A stretch of DNA of 64,000 nucleotides. Origin: Sphingomonas glacialis (GTDB taxonomy: Bacteria; Pseudomonadota; Alphaproteobacteria; Sphingomonadales; Sphingomonadaceae). The stretch spans positions 124,001 through 188,000 of the forward strand of contig NZ_RCZC01000003.1 in NCBI RefSeq assembly GCF_006439055.1, read 5' to 3'. This document shows, piece by piece, positions 46,756-55,995 of the stretch. Under the pieces are notes generated by a model. It made no database searches. It saw nothing but the letters and a program-made list of their open reading frames with translations, and was not told where the DNA came from. Within the stretch, counting starts at the first letter, position 1, and the number at the start of each line of letters is the position of its first letter. The translations under genes and the position numbers were made by a program.

Positions 46756-47885
46756 TCGCCCGCCCTCAGGAAGCCGTTGACGACACGGTTCATCTCGGGC
46801 GCTTCGAGCAGAAAGGCGTCGTGGCCGTACGGGCTCGACAATTCGACGAAGCTGACCGGCGCGCCGGCTGCGTTGAGCGCATGGACGATCGCGCGCGACT
46901 CAGCCGTTGGATAGAGCCAGTCGGTGTCGAAGCTGACCAAGCAGAAGCGCGCCTTGGTCGCGCGGAAGGCGTTGGCGAGCTGCCCGCCATGCTCGCCCGC
47001 GAGATCGAAATAATCCATCGCCCGCGTAATGTAGAGATACGAATTGGCGTCGAAGCGATCGACGAAGCTGATCCCCTGGTGGCGCAGATAGCTCTCGATC
47101 TGGAAATCGGCGTCGAAGCCGAAGCTGATTGCGCCATCGGGCCGATCGGGGCGCGCCTGCAGCCGGCGGCCGAACTTCTCGGTGAGGCCAGCCTCGGACA
47201 GATAGGTGATGTGCGCCGCCATCCGCGCAACCGCGAGCCCTGCGGCCGGCGGATCGCCGGCTTCGTAATAGGCGCCACCGCGCCATTTCGGATCGGCCAT
47301 CACCGCCTGGCGCCCGACTTCGTGGAAGGCGATGTTCTGCGCGGTATGGCGCGCGGTCGAGGCGATCACCACCGCTGCGCGGACACGCTCGGGGAAGGTC
47401 GCGGGCCAGCTCACCGCCTGCATCCCACCCATCGACCCGCCGACGACGGCCTGCAGCGTCTCGATCCCGAGATGATCGAGCAGCATCGCCTGCGCGCGCA
47501 CCATGTCGCGGATCGTGATGACGGGAAAGCTCATCCCCCACGGCGCGCCCGTCGCCGGGTTGATCGTGGCGGGGCCAGACGAGCCCATGCAGCTGCCGAG
47601 CACATTGGCACAGACGATGAAGTGCCGCTCCGGGTCGATCGGCTTGCCTGGGCCGACCATCCGCACCCACCAGCCGGGCTTGCCCGTCACCGGATGCGCC
47701 GAGGCGACATGCTGGTCGCCGGTCAGCGCGTGGCACAGCAGGATCGCGTTGCTGGCATCGGCGTTGAGCGTGCCATAGGTTTCGTAGGCGATCTCGACCG
47801 GCGACAGCAGCACGCCGCCATCGAGCCTGAGCGGCCCCGGCAGACTGACATGGCGGGCTAGCCCGAAACGCGGATCTTCGCTCAT
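46752..47885 (-). CDS. metX: Homoserine O-acyltransferase (MetX type)
   Basis: Acylates homoserine, the first committed step to methionine. The 377-residue alpha/beta-hydrolase has the nucleophile in [10 protein letters not shown], the Asp in SFDTDWLYP and the His in PYGHDAFL. Donor choice, acetyl- or succinyl-CoA, cannot be read safely from the sequence. There are only 26 bases to the upstream oxidoreductase gene, too few for a SAM riboswitch, so the gene depends on an upstream promoter or on a short internal one. Confidence 0.95.
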   Translation of the reverse strand: MSEDPRFGLARHVSLPGPLRLDGGVLLSPVEIAYETYGTLNADASNAILLCHALTGDQHVASAHPVTGKPGWWVRMVGPGKPIDPERHFIVCANVLGSCMGSSGPATINPATGAPWGMSFPVITIRDMVRAQAMLLDHLGIETLQAVVGGSMGGMQAVSWPATFPERVRAAVVIASTARHTAQNIAFHEVGRQAVMADPKWRGGAYYEAGDPPAAGLAVARMAAHITYLSEAGLTEKFGRRLQARPDRPDGAISFGFDADFQIESYLRHQGISFVDRFDANSYLYITRAMDYFDLAGEHGGQLANAFRATKARFCLVSFDTDWLYPTAESRAIVHALNAAGAPVSFVELSSPYGHDAFLLEAPEMNRVVNGFLRAGE

Positions 47886-47911
47886 TCCCTGCGGTTAGGC
47901 CCGCGCAGGGC

Positions 47912-49480
47912 TCAACTCAAGCGGCGCGCATGCGCGCGCCCCGCGATGATCGTCTGCGCCGCCAGCCGCCCGGTCTGTGCGCTGCCGTTCATATAGCCGG
48001 GATAGGCATCCGACAGATGCTCGCCCGCGAACAGCACCGGGCCCGACGCGACCGGCGCCTTGGCCATGCCGTCGACCTCGGTCCAGATCAGCCGGCCGAA
48101 GCGCGTTAGCTGGCCGGGGCGGAAATTGACATAGGCGCCCATTGACATCGGATCACGGTGCCAGGTGCTGCGCCGTGCAAACGCGCTCGTCGCTGCGGTG
48201 ATTCCGGGCAGCCCGGCTTCGGCTTGCGCGGCGAAGCGCTTGGCCAGCGCGGCGGGTTCGGGCGTATCGGCCGCCGCGACCTCGGCGCCGCCGAGGAACC
48301 AGGTCCACACATCGCCGCTCGCGCCGCGCCCACGTACGCTGCCGTCCCAGCCGCTCGCGACCCCGCCGCGCGGATTGGTCTGCCAGATCTCACCGCCGCG
48401 GCCCATCACCTTGTCCCATGGCCGCGCGCTCATCCCGGCCTGGACCTTCATGTTCACGCCGAGCCCGACCTCGGCGATGAAGCGCTTCCACAGCGGCGGC
48501 AGTGGGATGCGGAAATCGATCTTCCGCGTGATCGAGGCGGGCGTGGTGACGATGACGTTCGCGGCATCGACCGTCTTGCCATCCGAAAAAACGATCCGCA
48601 CGCCCGGCCCGAACGGATCGACCCGCGTCACGCGGCGGTTGGTGGTGATCCGCCCGGTGAGCCGCGCCGCCATCGCCGCGATCAGCGCGCTGCTGCCGCC
48701 CTCGATCAGATAGCGTTCGTCGCTGCGGCTGAGCACGTCGATCCGCCGCCCCGAGATCGACGGCAGGTTGAAGATCAGCTCGATCGCCGAGGCCTGCCCC
48801 GGCTCGGCGCCATATTCGGTCCGCGCGGTCGCCTCCATCAGGTGGCGCACCCATGGGTCGGGCATCAGCGCGGCGTGCTTGTCGAGATAGGAGGTGAAGC
48901 TCATCGCATCGAGCTCGAGCGCTACCTTGGCGTAATTCTGGTCGAGCCGCACCGAATCAGCGTCGATCTGCCCAGCGATACCGCGCAACGCGCCGGCGAG
49001 CTTGCCCTCGGGGACTTCCTTGCCGTCGCTCAGGATGACCGTGCGATGCGGCGCGCCCTTGCGGTCGAGCAGGCCAAGCCCGAATTCACGCGTCAGCGTG
49101 TGCATGTCGGCATGGTCGGTGTTGACGAGCTGCCCGCCCGCCTCGACCGTCGGCTTGCCGGGTTCGCGCGCGGTGTACATCCGGCCGCCAAGCCGCGTGC
49201 GTGCCTCGTACAGCTGCGCGTCGATCCCGGCCTGCGTCAGGTGCCACAAGGCCGTCAGCCCGGCGATCCCGCCGCCGATGATCGCCACCGGGCCGCCGCC
49301 CGTCGCGGCAAAGGCAGGACGGGGTAGCGCCGCCGCGACGCCGCTCGCGCCCAGCGCCAGCAACACCGCACGGCGCGTCTGGCCGGTATCCCCTGCAACC
49401 GGCGGGGCAATGCCCGCCTCGCTCAGATTGGCCTGCCGCGCCGCTTCGAGCGCATGCCAGACCGTCTCGCCACCCCGCAT
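47912..49480 (-). CDS. Flavin monoamine-oxidase-like oxidoreductase, probable Tat substrate
   Basis: A 522-residue FAD enzyme. After about 35 residues, a twin-arginine-type export signal (TRRAVLLALGASGVAAALPRPAFA) precedes the dinucleotide-binding motif AIIGGGIAGLTALWHL. The C-terminal FAD segment GPVLFAGEHLSDAYPGYMNGS is typical of amine oxidases. The signal lies unusually far from the start. The ATG at 49480 is preferred (GGGGAG 5 bases upstream); an ATG at 49501 has its GGAG too close. The substrate amine is unknown. It is first in the operon with metX, GNAT and metW. Confidence 0.85.
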   Translation of the reverse strand: MRGGETVWHALEAARQANLSEAGIAPPVAGDTGQTRRAVLLALGASGVAAALPRPAFAATGGGPVAIIGGGIAGLTALWHLTQAGIDAQLYEARTRLGGRMYTAREPGKPTVEAGGQLVNTDHADMHTLTREFGLGLLDRKGAPHRTVILSDGKEVPEGKLAGALRGIAGQIDADSVRLDQNYAKVALELDAMSFTSYLDKHAALMPDPWVRHLMEATARTEYGAEPGQASAIELIFNLPSISGRRIDVLSRSDERYLIEGGSSALIAAMAARLTGRITTNRRVTRVDPFGPGVRIVFSDGKTVDAANVIVTTPASITRKIDFRIPLPPLWKRFIAEVGLGVNMKVQAGMSARPWDKVMGRGGEIWQTNPRGGVASGWDGSVRGRGASGDVWTWFLGGAEVAAADTPEPAALAKRFAAQAEAGLPGITAATSAFARRSTWHRDPMSMGAYVNFRPGQLTRFGRLIWTEVDGMAKAPVASGPVLFAGEHLSDAYPGYMNGSAQTGRLAAQTIIAGRAHARRLS

Positions 49481-49565
49481 TCCCGTCTCCCCGCTCGGCA
49501 TCTCCTAGCAGGCGCGCGCGACAACGCCAGAGGCGCGCACCTTGCCATGACGCCAGCGATCCGCC

Positions 49566-50486
49566 ATGCGGCGCGCCATGTTGCCCTTCGCCCGCGTCAC
49601 CATCATCGGGATCGGCCTGATCGGATCCTCGATCGCGCGCGCCACGCGTGCCGCGATGCCGAGCGTCGCGCTGACCGGCTATGACGCCGATCCGGAAGTG
49701 CGCGAGATCGCCGAGCGGCTCGATATGTTCGACGATGTCGCGAGCAGCAGCGGCGCGGCGGTAATCGACGCCGACCTCGTCATCCTGTGCGTGCCGGTCG
49801 GCGCGATGGAAGCCGCCGCGCGCGAATTCGCCGCCGAGCTCCCCGCCGAAGCGGTGGTGAGCGATGTCGGGAGCTGCAAGGCCGAAGTCGTGCGCGCGCT
49901 GGCATCCGCGCTGCCGAACGCGACGATCGTGCCGGCGCATCCCGTCGCGGGGACCGAGCGCAGCGGGCCCGAGGCGGGCTTCGCCACGCTGTTCCACAAG
50001 CGCTGGTGCATCCTGACGCCACCCGAGGGTACCGATGCGCTCGCGGTCGAACGCGTCGCCGAATTCTGGCGGCGTCTGGGCGCCGAGATCGAGACGATGG
50101 CGCCCGACCATCACGACCGCGTGCTCGCGATCACCAGCCATCTGCCACACCTGATCGCCTATACGATCGTCGGCACCGCGTCGGATATGGAAGAGGTCAC
50201 GCAGTCCGAAGTGATCAAATATTCGGCGGGTGGTTTTCGCGATTTCACGCGTATCGCGGCGTCGGACCCGACGATGTGGCGCGACGTGTTCCTCGCCAAT
50301 CGCGAGGCGGTGCTCGACATGCTGCAGCGTTTCTCGGAGGATCTGTCGGCGCTGCAGCGCGCGATCCGTTGGGGCAAGGGCGACGAGCTGTTCGACCTGT
50401 TCACCAAGACGCGCGCGGTGCGGCGCGGGATCATCGAACAGGGGCAGGATGATCCGGCGCCCGATTTCGGGCGCACACACGAGTAG
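49566..50486 (+). CDS. tyrA: Prephenate/arogenate dehydrogenase family protein
   Basis: Oxidative decarboxylation of prephenate (or arogenate) in tyrosine synthesis. The 306-residue protein starts with a Rossmann motif (TIIGIGLIGSSIARA). Catalytic-core landmarks are VSDVGSCKAEVV, VPAHPVAGTERSGPEAG, DHHDRVLAITSHLPHLIAY and SAGGFRDFTRIAASDPTMWRD. There is no chorismate mutase or ACT domain, so it is the monofunctional type. An alternative ATG at 49578 would remove four residues. It is divergent from the oxidoreductase gene, with a 85-base gap. Confidence 0.93.
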   Translation: MRRAMLPFARVTIIGIGLIGSSIARATRAAMPSVALTGYDADPEVREIAERLDMFDDVASSSGAAVIDADLVILCVPVGAMEAAAREFAAELPAEAVVSDVGSCKAEVVRALASALPNATIVPAHPVAGTERSGPEAGFATLFHKRWCILTPPEGTDALAVERVAEFWRRLGAEIETMAPDHHDRVLAITSHLPHLIAYTIVGTASDMEEVTQSEVIKYSAGGFRDFTRIAASDPTMWRDVFLANREAVLDMLQRFSEDLSALQRAIRWGKGDELFDLFTKTRAVRRGIIEQGQDDPAPDFGRTHE

Positions 50487-50507
50487 GATCGTTCCAAACC
50501 CACCGCC

Positions 50508-50589
50508 GTCACCCTCGCGAAAGCGAGGGTCCCGCTTCTTCTACTCAGCGCGGGCGCGGCAGCGGGATCCCCGCTTTCGAGGGGATGAC
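50508..50589. repeat. Paired extragenic palindrome between tyrA and plsC
   Basis: Two 29-base arms (50508-50536 and 50561-50589) are near reverse complements, and each also folds on itself (CCCTCGCGAAAGCGAGGG in the first; TCCCCGCTTTCGAGGGGA in the second). This is the standard look of bacterial REP pairs. TTTTT follows at 50595-50599, so on the plus strand it may also end tyrA transcription. Confidence 0.8.
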
Positions 50590-50600
50590 GGGGATTTTTG

Positions 50601-51311
50601 TCAGTCGCGCGGCACATCCAGCGCGTTGATCGCGGCATGGACGCGGCGTTCGGCTTCTTCGCGCGGCAGCCCGGGCGGGATCGGATCGCCGAAGCGGAAG
50701 GTCACCGTGCCCGGCACCTTCGGCCCGTGCTTCGGCCATACCATCCCGCTGTCGATCGCCACCGGGACAACCGGGATCTTGAGCATCTGATACAGCCCCG
50801 CAAAGCCTGCGCGCAGCTCGGGCTGCTCGCCCGGCTCCACGCGCGTGCCTTCGGGAAAGATCAGGATCGAGCGTTTCGCCGAAAGCGCCGCGCGCGCATC
50901 GCGCAGCATCCGCCGTAATGCGCCCGCCGATGCCTCGCGATCGACGACGATGACGCCATAGCGCTTCGCGGCCCAGCCCCACACCGGAATGTCGGTCAGT
51001 TCCTGCTTCATCACGATCGCCGGATTGCGCAGCATCCGCCCGAGCTCGAGCGTCTCGTACATCGACTGGTGCTTGGCGGCGTAGAGCACCGGCGCGCCGC
51101 CGAACGCCATGTCGCCGAAGCGGCCGCCCTCGATCCGCTGGTGGATGTCGAGGATATGGCGCGTCGTCCAACCGTGCCAGCGCGTCCAGAAATGCGTGTG
51201 CGCGACGAGCGCGCGCCAGCTGATCAGCGCCGAGATCGGCGTGGTCATGACGATCGGCACCGAGCCGCCGTAGAAGAACAGCTTGAACAGGAGGTTTCGC
51301 AGCGCGATCAT
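50601..51311 (-). CDS. plsC: 1-acyl-sn-glycerol-3-phosphate acyltransferase-like protein
   Basis: A 236-residue membrane-associated acyltransferase of phospholipid synthesis. Motif I is KHQSMYET, the proteobacterial HQSxxET variant of HX4D. Motif III is FPEGTR and motif IV VVPVAIDSG. One N-terminal hydrophobic segment (about 7-30) anchors it. It is the last gene of the ftsE operon and overlaps the ydcF-like gene by 4 bases. Confidence 0.92.
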   Translation of the reverse strand: MIALRNLLFKLFFYGGSVPIVMTTPISALISWRALVAHTHFWTRWHGWTTRHILDIHQRIEGGRFGDMAFGGAPVLYAAKHQSMYETLELGRMLRNPAIVMKQELTDIPVWGWAAKRYGVIVVDREASAGALRRMLRDARAALSAKRSILIFPEGTRVEPGEQPELRAGFAGLYQMLKIPVVPVAIDSGMVWPKHGPKVPGTVTFRFGDPIPPGLPREEAERRVHAAINALDVPRD

Positions 51312-51844
51312 AAGACGGCCTTCATCAACAACGCCGCGCGCCGTACCAGCAATTTGTTATATTCGCCGACCAGCAGCGCGTAGCGCGGGGTGCTCGGCAC
51401 GCCGTCGCCGATCACACTCGCATCGCCGTCGAGCGCACTGACGAGTTCGAGCTTGGCGCGGGCAAGGTGCCAGTCTGACGTCACCAGCCGAACCGATGTG
51501 TATTTGTGATCGCGCACCCAATCCGCGGTCTCGTCGGCGTTCGAGCGCGTGTCGACGGCTTCGTGGCCGAGATCGATGCAGCAACGGAACAGCGATGGGC
51601 TGACACGATATTCGTGCGCGAGCTCGCCCGGGCGCACTTCGGGCGCGACACCGCTGATCAGCATCCGCTGCCCGGCATGCGCCTTGAGCAAGGCGAGCCC
51701 ACGGTCGATCCGCCCCGCCCCACCGGTCAGCACGACGATCGCGTCGGTCTTTGGGCCGGCCACCGGCGCGGGCATCGTCTTGAGGAAGATCGCGAAGCCG
51801 ATCCCGTAGAGCAAAGCCAGCACGGCGAGGATGCGCAGGATCAT
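51308..51844 (-). CDS. YdcF-like (DUF218) membrane-anchored protein
   Basis: A 178-residue protein with one N-terminal membrane segment (about 3-22) and a DUF218 domain: DAIVVLTGGAGRIDRGLALL, SNADETADWV and LVTSDWHLARAKLEL. The family is linked to envelope processes in several bacteria, but its reaction is not known. The start overlaps the ftsX stop (ATGA) and the stop overlaps plsC; the position in the operon suggests an envelope task. Confidence 0.9.
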   Translation of the reverse strand: MILRILAVLALLYGIGFAIFLKTMPAPVAGPKTDAIVVLTGGAGRIDRGLALLKAHAGQRMLISGVAPEVRPGELAHEYRVSPSLFRCCIDLGHEAVDTRSNADETADWVRDHKYTSVRLVTSDWHLARAKLELVSALDGDASVIGDGVPSTPRYALLVGEYNKLLVRRAALLMKAVL

Positions 51845-52734
51845 AGATATTTGCCGAGCGTGCCGAGCACCGCCTGGCGCGCGGCGAAGGTAGCCAGGAC
51901 GGCAAAGGCGATCGGCAGGCAGCCAAGCACGATCCAGTCGCGCGTGCTGAGCGCCAGGCCGGCAAGGAGGTCGGAGCCGAGCGCGCGCAATTGCCACCCG
52001 ATCACGCCGACCGTGACCAGCGCGAGCGCGGTGCCGAGCAACCCGCCGAGCAGCGTGTCGAGCGCGATTCGACGCTGGAACAGTCGCGCGACCTGGACGT
52101 CGGTCGAGCCCAGCATGTGGAGCACCTCGATCGTCGCACGATGCGTCTCTAGCCCGGCACGCGCCGCGAGGATCACCACCGCCGCGGTCGCCGCCGCCAT
52201 CAGCAGGACGAGCCCGCCCGCGAGCCAGCTTACCATCGCCATGAAATCGCGCACCGGCGACATCCAGCTTTCGTGCCGGTCGATCCGCGCCGAGGGCGCG
52301 ACCTGGCGCACCGCTGCGCGCACGCGCGCGACCGCGGCGGCGTCGACCACGCGCAGATCGACGTCGATCATCGCCGGGATCGGCAGATCGGGATCGGCCG
52401 CATCGCTGCCGAGCCACGGCCGCAGCAGCGTCGCGAGCTTGGCAGGAGTGACCTCGGTCGCGCGCGTCACCTCGCGGGTCGATTTGAGCGCGGCAAGTGC
52501 GCGGGCGGCCTGATCGAGCCGCTTGGCCTCGACCGGCTCGACGATCTGCACCGTCAGCCGCCCGGCGAGCTGGCGGTCGAGCAAGGCGGCTGCCCCGAGC
52601 GTCCCCAGCCCCAGCGCCGCCGCCAGCACCGTCAGAAACAGCATGATCGCCATGATCCAGGTCATCACCCGCGTGCCGCGGCTTTCGTCGAGCAGGCGCC
52701 GGTCGGCGGTCGAGGCGATCAACGCGACGCTCAT
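51841..52734 (-). CDS. ftsX: Cell division protein FtsX
   Basis: Permease half of the FtsEX complex that activates cell-wall hydrolases at the septum. The 297 residues have four membrane segments: one near 25-50, then three in the C-terminal half (about 165-190, 220-240 and 262-285). A periplasmic domain lies between the first and second. The family stretch HRATIEVLHMLGSTDVQVARLFQRR is clear. It overlaps ftsE by 4 bases. Confidence 0.93.
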   Translation of the reverse strand: MSVALIASTADRRLLDESRGTRVMTWIMAIMLFLTVLAAALGLGTLGAAALLDRQLAGRLTVQIVEPVEAKRLDQAARALAALKSTREVTRATEVTPAKLATLLRPWLGSDAADPDLPIPAMIDVDLRVVDAAAVARVRAAVRQVAPSARIDRHESWMSPVRDFMAMVSWLAGGLVLLMAAATAAVVILAARAGLETHRATIEVLHMLGSTDVQVARLFQRRIALDTLLGGLLGTALALVTVGVIGWQLRALGSDLLAGLALSTRDWIVLGCLPIAFAVLATFAARQAVLGTLGKYL

Positions 52735-53441
52735 TCGCCGTTCGCGGGCGGCGGCGGGAAGCGCAGCGAGCCCGTCGGATCGAGCAGACGGCCCTTGTCG
52801 AGCCGCATCATGTGCGCGTTCTGGATTCGGCCGAGCAGGTGGAAATCGTGCGTCGCGACGACGACGGTCGTGCCGAGCCGATTGAGCGAGTCGAACAGAT
52901 GCAGCAACCGCTCGGCCATATCGGGGTCGACGTTGCCGGTCGGCTCGTCGGCGACGAGGATTTCGGGCCGACCGATCACCGCGCGCGCGATCGCGACGCG
53001 CTGCTGTTCGCCGCCCGACAGCGTCGGCGGCTTGGCGTCGATCCGGTCGCTCAGCCCCACCCAGGCGAGCATTTCGCGCACCGGCGCATCCACATCGCTT
53101 TCGGGCACGCCCGAGACGCGCAACGGCAGCGCGATATTGTCGAATGCCGAGAGATGCGGGACGAGCCGGAAATCCTGGAACACCACGCCGATCCGCCGCC
53201 GAAACCCCGGCAAGCGCCCGCGCGGCAGCGTCACCGCATCCTCGCCGAACAGCCGGATATTGCCGCGCGTCGGGCGCTGCGCGAGATAGAGCAGCCGCAG
53301 CAGCGAGGTCTTCCCCGCGCCAGACGCGCCGGTCAGAAAATAGAACGCGCCGCTCGACAGGGTGAAGCTGACATCGGTCAACGTCTCCTGACTGGTGCCG
53401 TAGCGCAGCCCCACATTCTCGAACTGGACGATATTCGCCAT
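52731..53441 (-). CDS. ftsE: Cell division ATP-binding protein FtsE
   Basis: ATPase half of FtsEX. From the ATG at 53441 (ANIVQFENVGLRYG follows) there are 236 residues. Walker A is GASGAGKTSLL, the Q-loop is VFQDFRL, the signature LSGGEQQRVAIARA and Walker B VADEPTGNVD. The open frame continues upstream to 53636 but without ABC sequence. It is the first gene of the operon ftsE-ftsX-ydcF-plsC, divergent from the zinc-ribbon gene. Confidence 0.95.
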   Translation of the reverse strand: MANIVQFENVGLRYGTSQETLTDVSFTLSSGAFYFLTGASGAGKTSLLRLLYLAQRPTRGNIRLFGEDAVTLPRGRLPGFRRRIGVVFQDFRLVPHLSAFDNIALPLRVSGVPESDVDAPVREMLAWVGLSDRIDAKPPTLSGGEQQRVAIARAVIGRPEILVADEPTGNVDPDMAERLLHLFDSLNRLGTTVVVATHDFHLLGRIQNAHMMRLDKGRLLDPTGSLRFPPPPANGE

Positions 53442-53607
53442 GGTGGCGCGTGTTGCTCGCTTTTTGACCCTATGCCCCTTGTGTGCATCGCACGATCCGC
53501 CACGCCGCCACAAGCGGGCACGCATCGCGGTGCTTGCAGCCGATCCGGGAAAGGCGTAGATTTCGAGACACGTTGCCAGCGGTCGGCAACGGGGCCAAAG
53601 CCATATC

Positions 53608-54309
53608 ATGATCCTCGAATGTACCGAGTGCCACACGCGTTACCTCGTTCCCGACACTGCGATCGGGCCCGATGGCCGCACCGTGCGCTGCGCCAGCTGC
53701 AAGCATAGCTGGTTCCAGGAAGGCGTTGCTGCCGGGGATCTGGAGGACGTCAGCGTGGCGCCCCTCGCGCAAATGCCGGCCGAAGCGCCTGTCGCCGACT
53801 CGCCACCGCCGGTCGAGCCGCCAAGCCCGGTCGAGCCTGGCGTGCCGAGCTACGACGCCTTTGCCCACGCGCCGCCGTTTCGCGCGCGCCGCAATCCGGC
53901 GAAGCGCTGGACGGTGGCCGCGCTCGCTGCGGGCGTCGTGATGCTCGCCGCATTCGGCGGCATCGTCTATTCGGGCGCGCCAGGGCTCGCCAGCGACCTG
54001 TTCCAGCCCAATACCGGCACCCCGCTCAAGATCGTCAGCAAGCCGATCGACCAGCATGTCTTCAACGGCAACGAAATCTTCGCGGTGAGCGGCACCGTGC
54101 TCAACCCGACCGATTCGCCGCAGCCGGTGCCCGACATCCGCGCCGACCTGCGCGATGCGCAGCGCCGGATCGTGTTCAGCTGGATGATCCGGCCCGAGGC
54201 GAACACGCTCGCGCCGAGGGGCAAGCTCGAATTCAACAGCGCCAAGCTCGACGTCCCCGTCAACGCCAAGGAACTGGTGCTCAGCTTTTCCGGCGAAACC
54301 GCGCACTGA
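53608..54309 (+). CDS. Zinc-ribbon membrane protein (MJ0042 / DUF3426 type)
   Basis: A 233-residue protein with an N-terminal zinc ribbon (CTECHTRY, then CASCKHSWF), a Pro/Ala/Glu-rich linker, one membrane segment (about 101-122) and a C-terminal domain (about 140-230) related to DUF3426. Such proteins lie next to ftsEX in many alphaproteobacteria; function is unknown. The last 29 bases overlap the convergent MATE gene. Confidence 0.88.
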   Translation: MILECTECHTRYLVPDTAIGPDGRTVRCASCKHSWFQEGVAAGDLEDVSVAPLAQMPAEAPVADSPPPVEPPSPVEPGVPSYDAFAHAPPFRARRNPAKRWTVAALAAGVVMLAAFGGIVYSGAPGLASDLFQPNTGTPLKIVSKPIDQHVFNGNEIFAVSGTVLNPTDSPQPVPDIRADLRDAQRRIVFSWMIRPEANTLAPRGKLEFNSAKLDVPVNAKELVLSFSGETAH

Positions 54310-55639
54310 TCAGCGCGAAGCGCGCGCCGTGGAGCAGCGTCGCGGCGACCATCCCGACGCCCGAGGCATAGACCAGCCCGATCGGCCCCGCGCCGTGCTG
54401 CACCAGCAGCCAGCCCGCCCCGCCGGTGATGAGGAAGAAGGCGAGGATGCTGTTGATCCCCGTCACCACCTGATCGCCGAGCGAGCGCAGCGTATAGACG
54501 ATCACGACCTGCACCCCGTCGAACAGGATGAACGGCGCCCAGACCGGCAGCATCGCCAGCGCCACGCCGTGGACGCCCGCGGCGGCAGGAAAGAGCGCGA
54601 CGATCATGCCGCGCCCGAGCACGATCAGCGTCGCCAACGCAGCCGTCGTCAGCGCTGCCAGCGCCATCGCAATCAGCGCGCGCGGGATCGCCAGCGCCGG
54701 AGTCCCCGCGCCGACCGCATTGCCGGCGCGGACTCCCGCTGCCGATCCCAGCCCCAGTGCAACGCCGAACACGACATTGTGCACCGCGAACACGATCTGG
54801 AAGGCATGCGCAGTCACCGCACCGAAATCGGTCGACAGCGCGATGAGAATCGAGAAGCCGGCGAGTTCGAGCCCCGAGGCGAGCGCAGGCACGATGCCGA
54901 ATCGCGCGAGACGCCCCGCCCCGCGCAGCGCCGCAGCCCACGCCGCGCCCGACAGATCGCGCACGCCGCGTTCGCGCGCCTGCGGCAGCGTCCACGCCGC
55001 ACCGAGCATCGCCAGCGCGCCGAGCGTTGACGCCATGGCCGTCGCCAGCGCCGCCCCCACGGCGCCAAGCGCCGGAAAGCCGAGATGCCCGCCCGACCAT
55101 GCCCAGGCGAGCAGCGCGTTGAGCGGCAGCACCGCTAGGTTGACGCTCATCACGCGGCGCGGCCGCGCGATGCCTTCGAGGAAGAAGCTAGCGGCGATCA
55201 TCGCCAGCTGCGTCGGATAGCACAGCGCCATCACCCGCACGACGCGCGCGGCCGGTCCGATCAGCGCGGGGGCGACGCCGATCGCCGCCAGCAGCCGCTC
55301 GGCGAACAGTCCGAAGCCGAGCGCGCCGGCCAGCCCCAGCAGCAGCGCGAGCACCAGCCCCGCGCGCAGCGTCGCGCCGGTCTCGGGCGAGTCCTTCGCC
55401 CCGTCGGCGCGCGCGGTGAACACCAGCGTACCCGACAGCCAGGCGAGCCCGCCGACGATCGTCACGAAGGTCAAGGCGCGGCTCGCCCCCAGCGCGGCGA
55501 CCTGGTCGGTCCCGGTCAGCCCGACCACGACGATGTCCGTCACGCTCAGAATCGTCCAGTTGAGGCTGGTCAGCATCACCGGCCATGCAAGCGCGAGAAT
55601 GCGGCGCGTTTCGTCGAGCAGGGGGCGGTGGCGCGGCAT
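54281..55639 (-). CDS. MATE-family efflux transporter
   Basis: A 452-residue protein with about twelve membrane segments in two bundles. Typical pieces are ALAWPVMLTSLNWTILSVTD at the start, FFLEGIARPRRVM at the end of the first bundle and GLGSAAGVRAGNAVGAG in the second. Exports cationic drugs or metabolites using a Na+ or H+ gradient; the substrate is unknown. It overlaps the zinc-ribbon gene tail to tail. Confidence 0.9.
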   Translation of the reverse strand: MPRHRPLLDETRRILALAWPVMLTSLNWTILSVTDIVVVGLTGTDQVAALGASRALTFVTIVGGLAWLSGTLVFTARADGAKDSPETGATLRAGLVLALLLGLAGALGFGLFAERLLAAIGVAPALIGPAARVVRVMALCYPTQLAMIAASFFLEGIARPRRVMSVNLAVLPLNALLAWAWSGGHLGFPALGAVGAALATAMASTLGALAMLGAAWTLPQARERGVRDLSGAAWAAALRGAGRLARFGIVPALASGLELAGFSILIALSTDFGAVTAHAFQIVFAVHNVVFGVALGLGSAAGVRAGNAVGAGTPALAIPRALIAMALAALTTAALATLIVLGRGMIVALFPAAAGVHGVALAMLPVWAPFILFDGVQVVIVYTLRSLGDQVVTGINSILAFFLITGGAGWLLVQHGAGPIGLVYASGVGMVAATLLHGARFALISARFRRKS

Positions 55640-55749
55640 CCCGCGCTGCTACGCTGATCGCAATCGATGCGATAGGCGTTGCGCTCCCCGAAAGCCTTTG
55701 CTAGGGGCGCTCGCCTACCAGCTGCCGGGTTCGCCCGGCGATGTTACGT

Positions 55750-55836
55750 GCGGCCGTGGCGGAACTGGTAGACGCGCAACGTTGAGGTCGTTGTGGGCGA
55801 AAGCCCGTGGAAGTTCGAGTCTTCTCGGCCGCACCA
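55750..55836 (+). tRNA. tRNA-Leu (anticodon GAG)
   Basis: An 87-base class II tRNA with encoded CCA. The acceptor stem GCGGCCG pairs with CGGCCGC, the anticodon stem CAACG with CGTTG around the loop TTGAGGT (anticodon GAG), the variable arm is long (TGGGCGAAAGCCCGT) and the T-arm contains TTCGAGT. It reads CUC and CUU. A T-run (TTTTT, 55838-55842) directly follows. Confidence 0.96.
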
Positions 55837-55995
55837 CTTTTTCTGGATATCGCCGCCACGCACGAGACATCGTGCCGTGGCGGTCGGTCCTCTCCCCCCT
55901 GATAGATGCGGATTCTGCGGCCCCTTGCGGATCGTACGGGCTGGCGTAGCGTTGTCTCCGAACCGGCCGTACCGCCGACCTCGTGAAAGCCTCGC

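Noticed and set aside
47886..47911. SAM riboswitch before metX
   Set aside because: Only 26 bases separate metX from the upstream gene on the same strand, too short for SAM-I or SAM-II aptamers.
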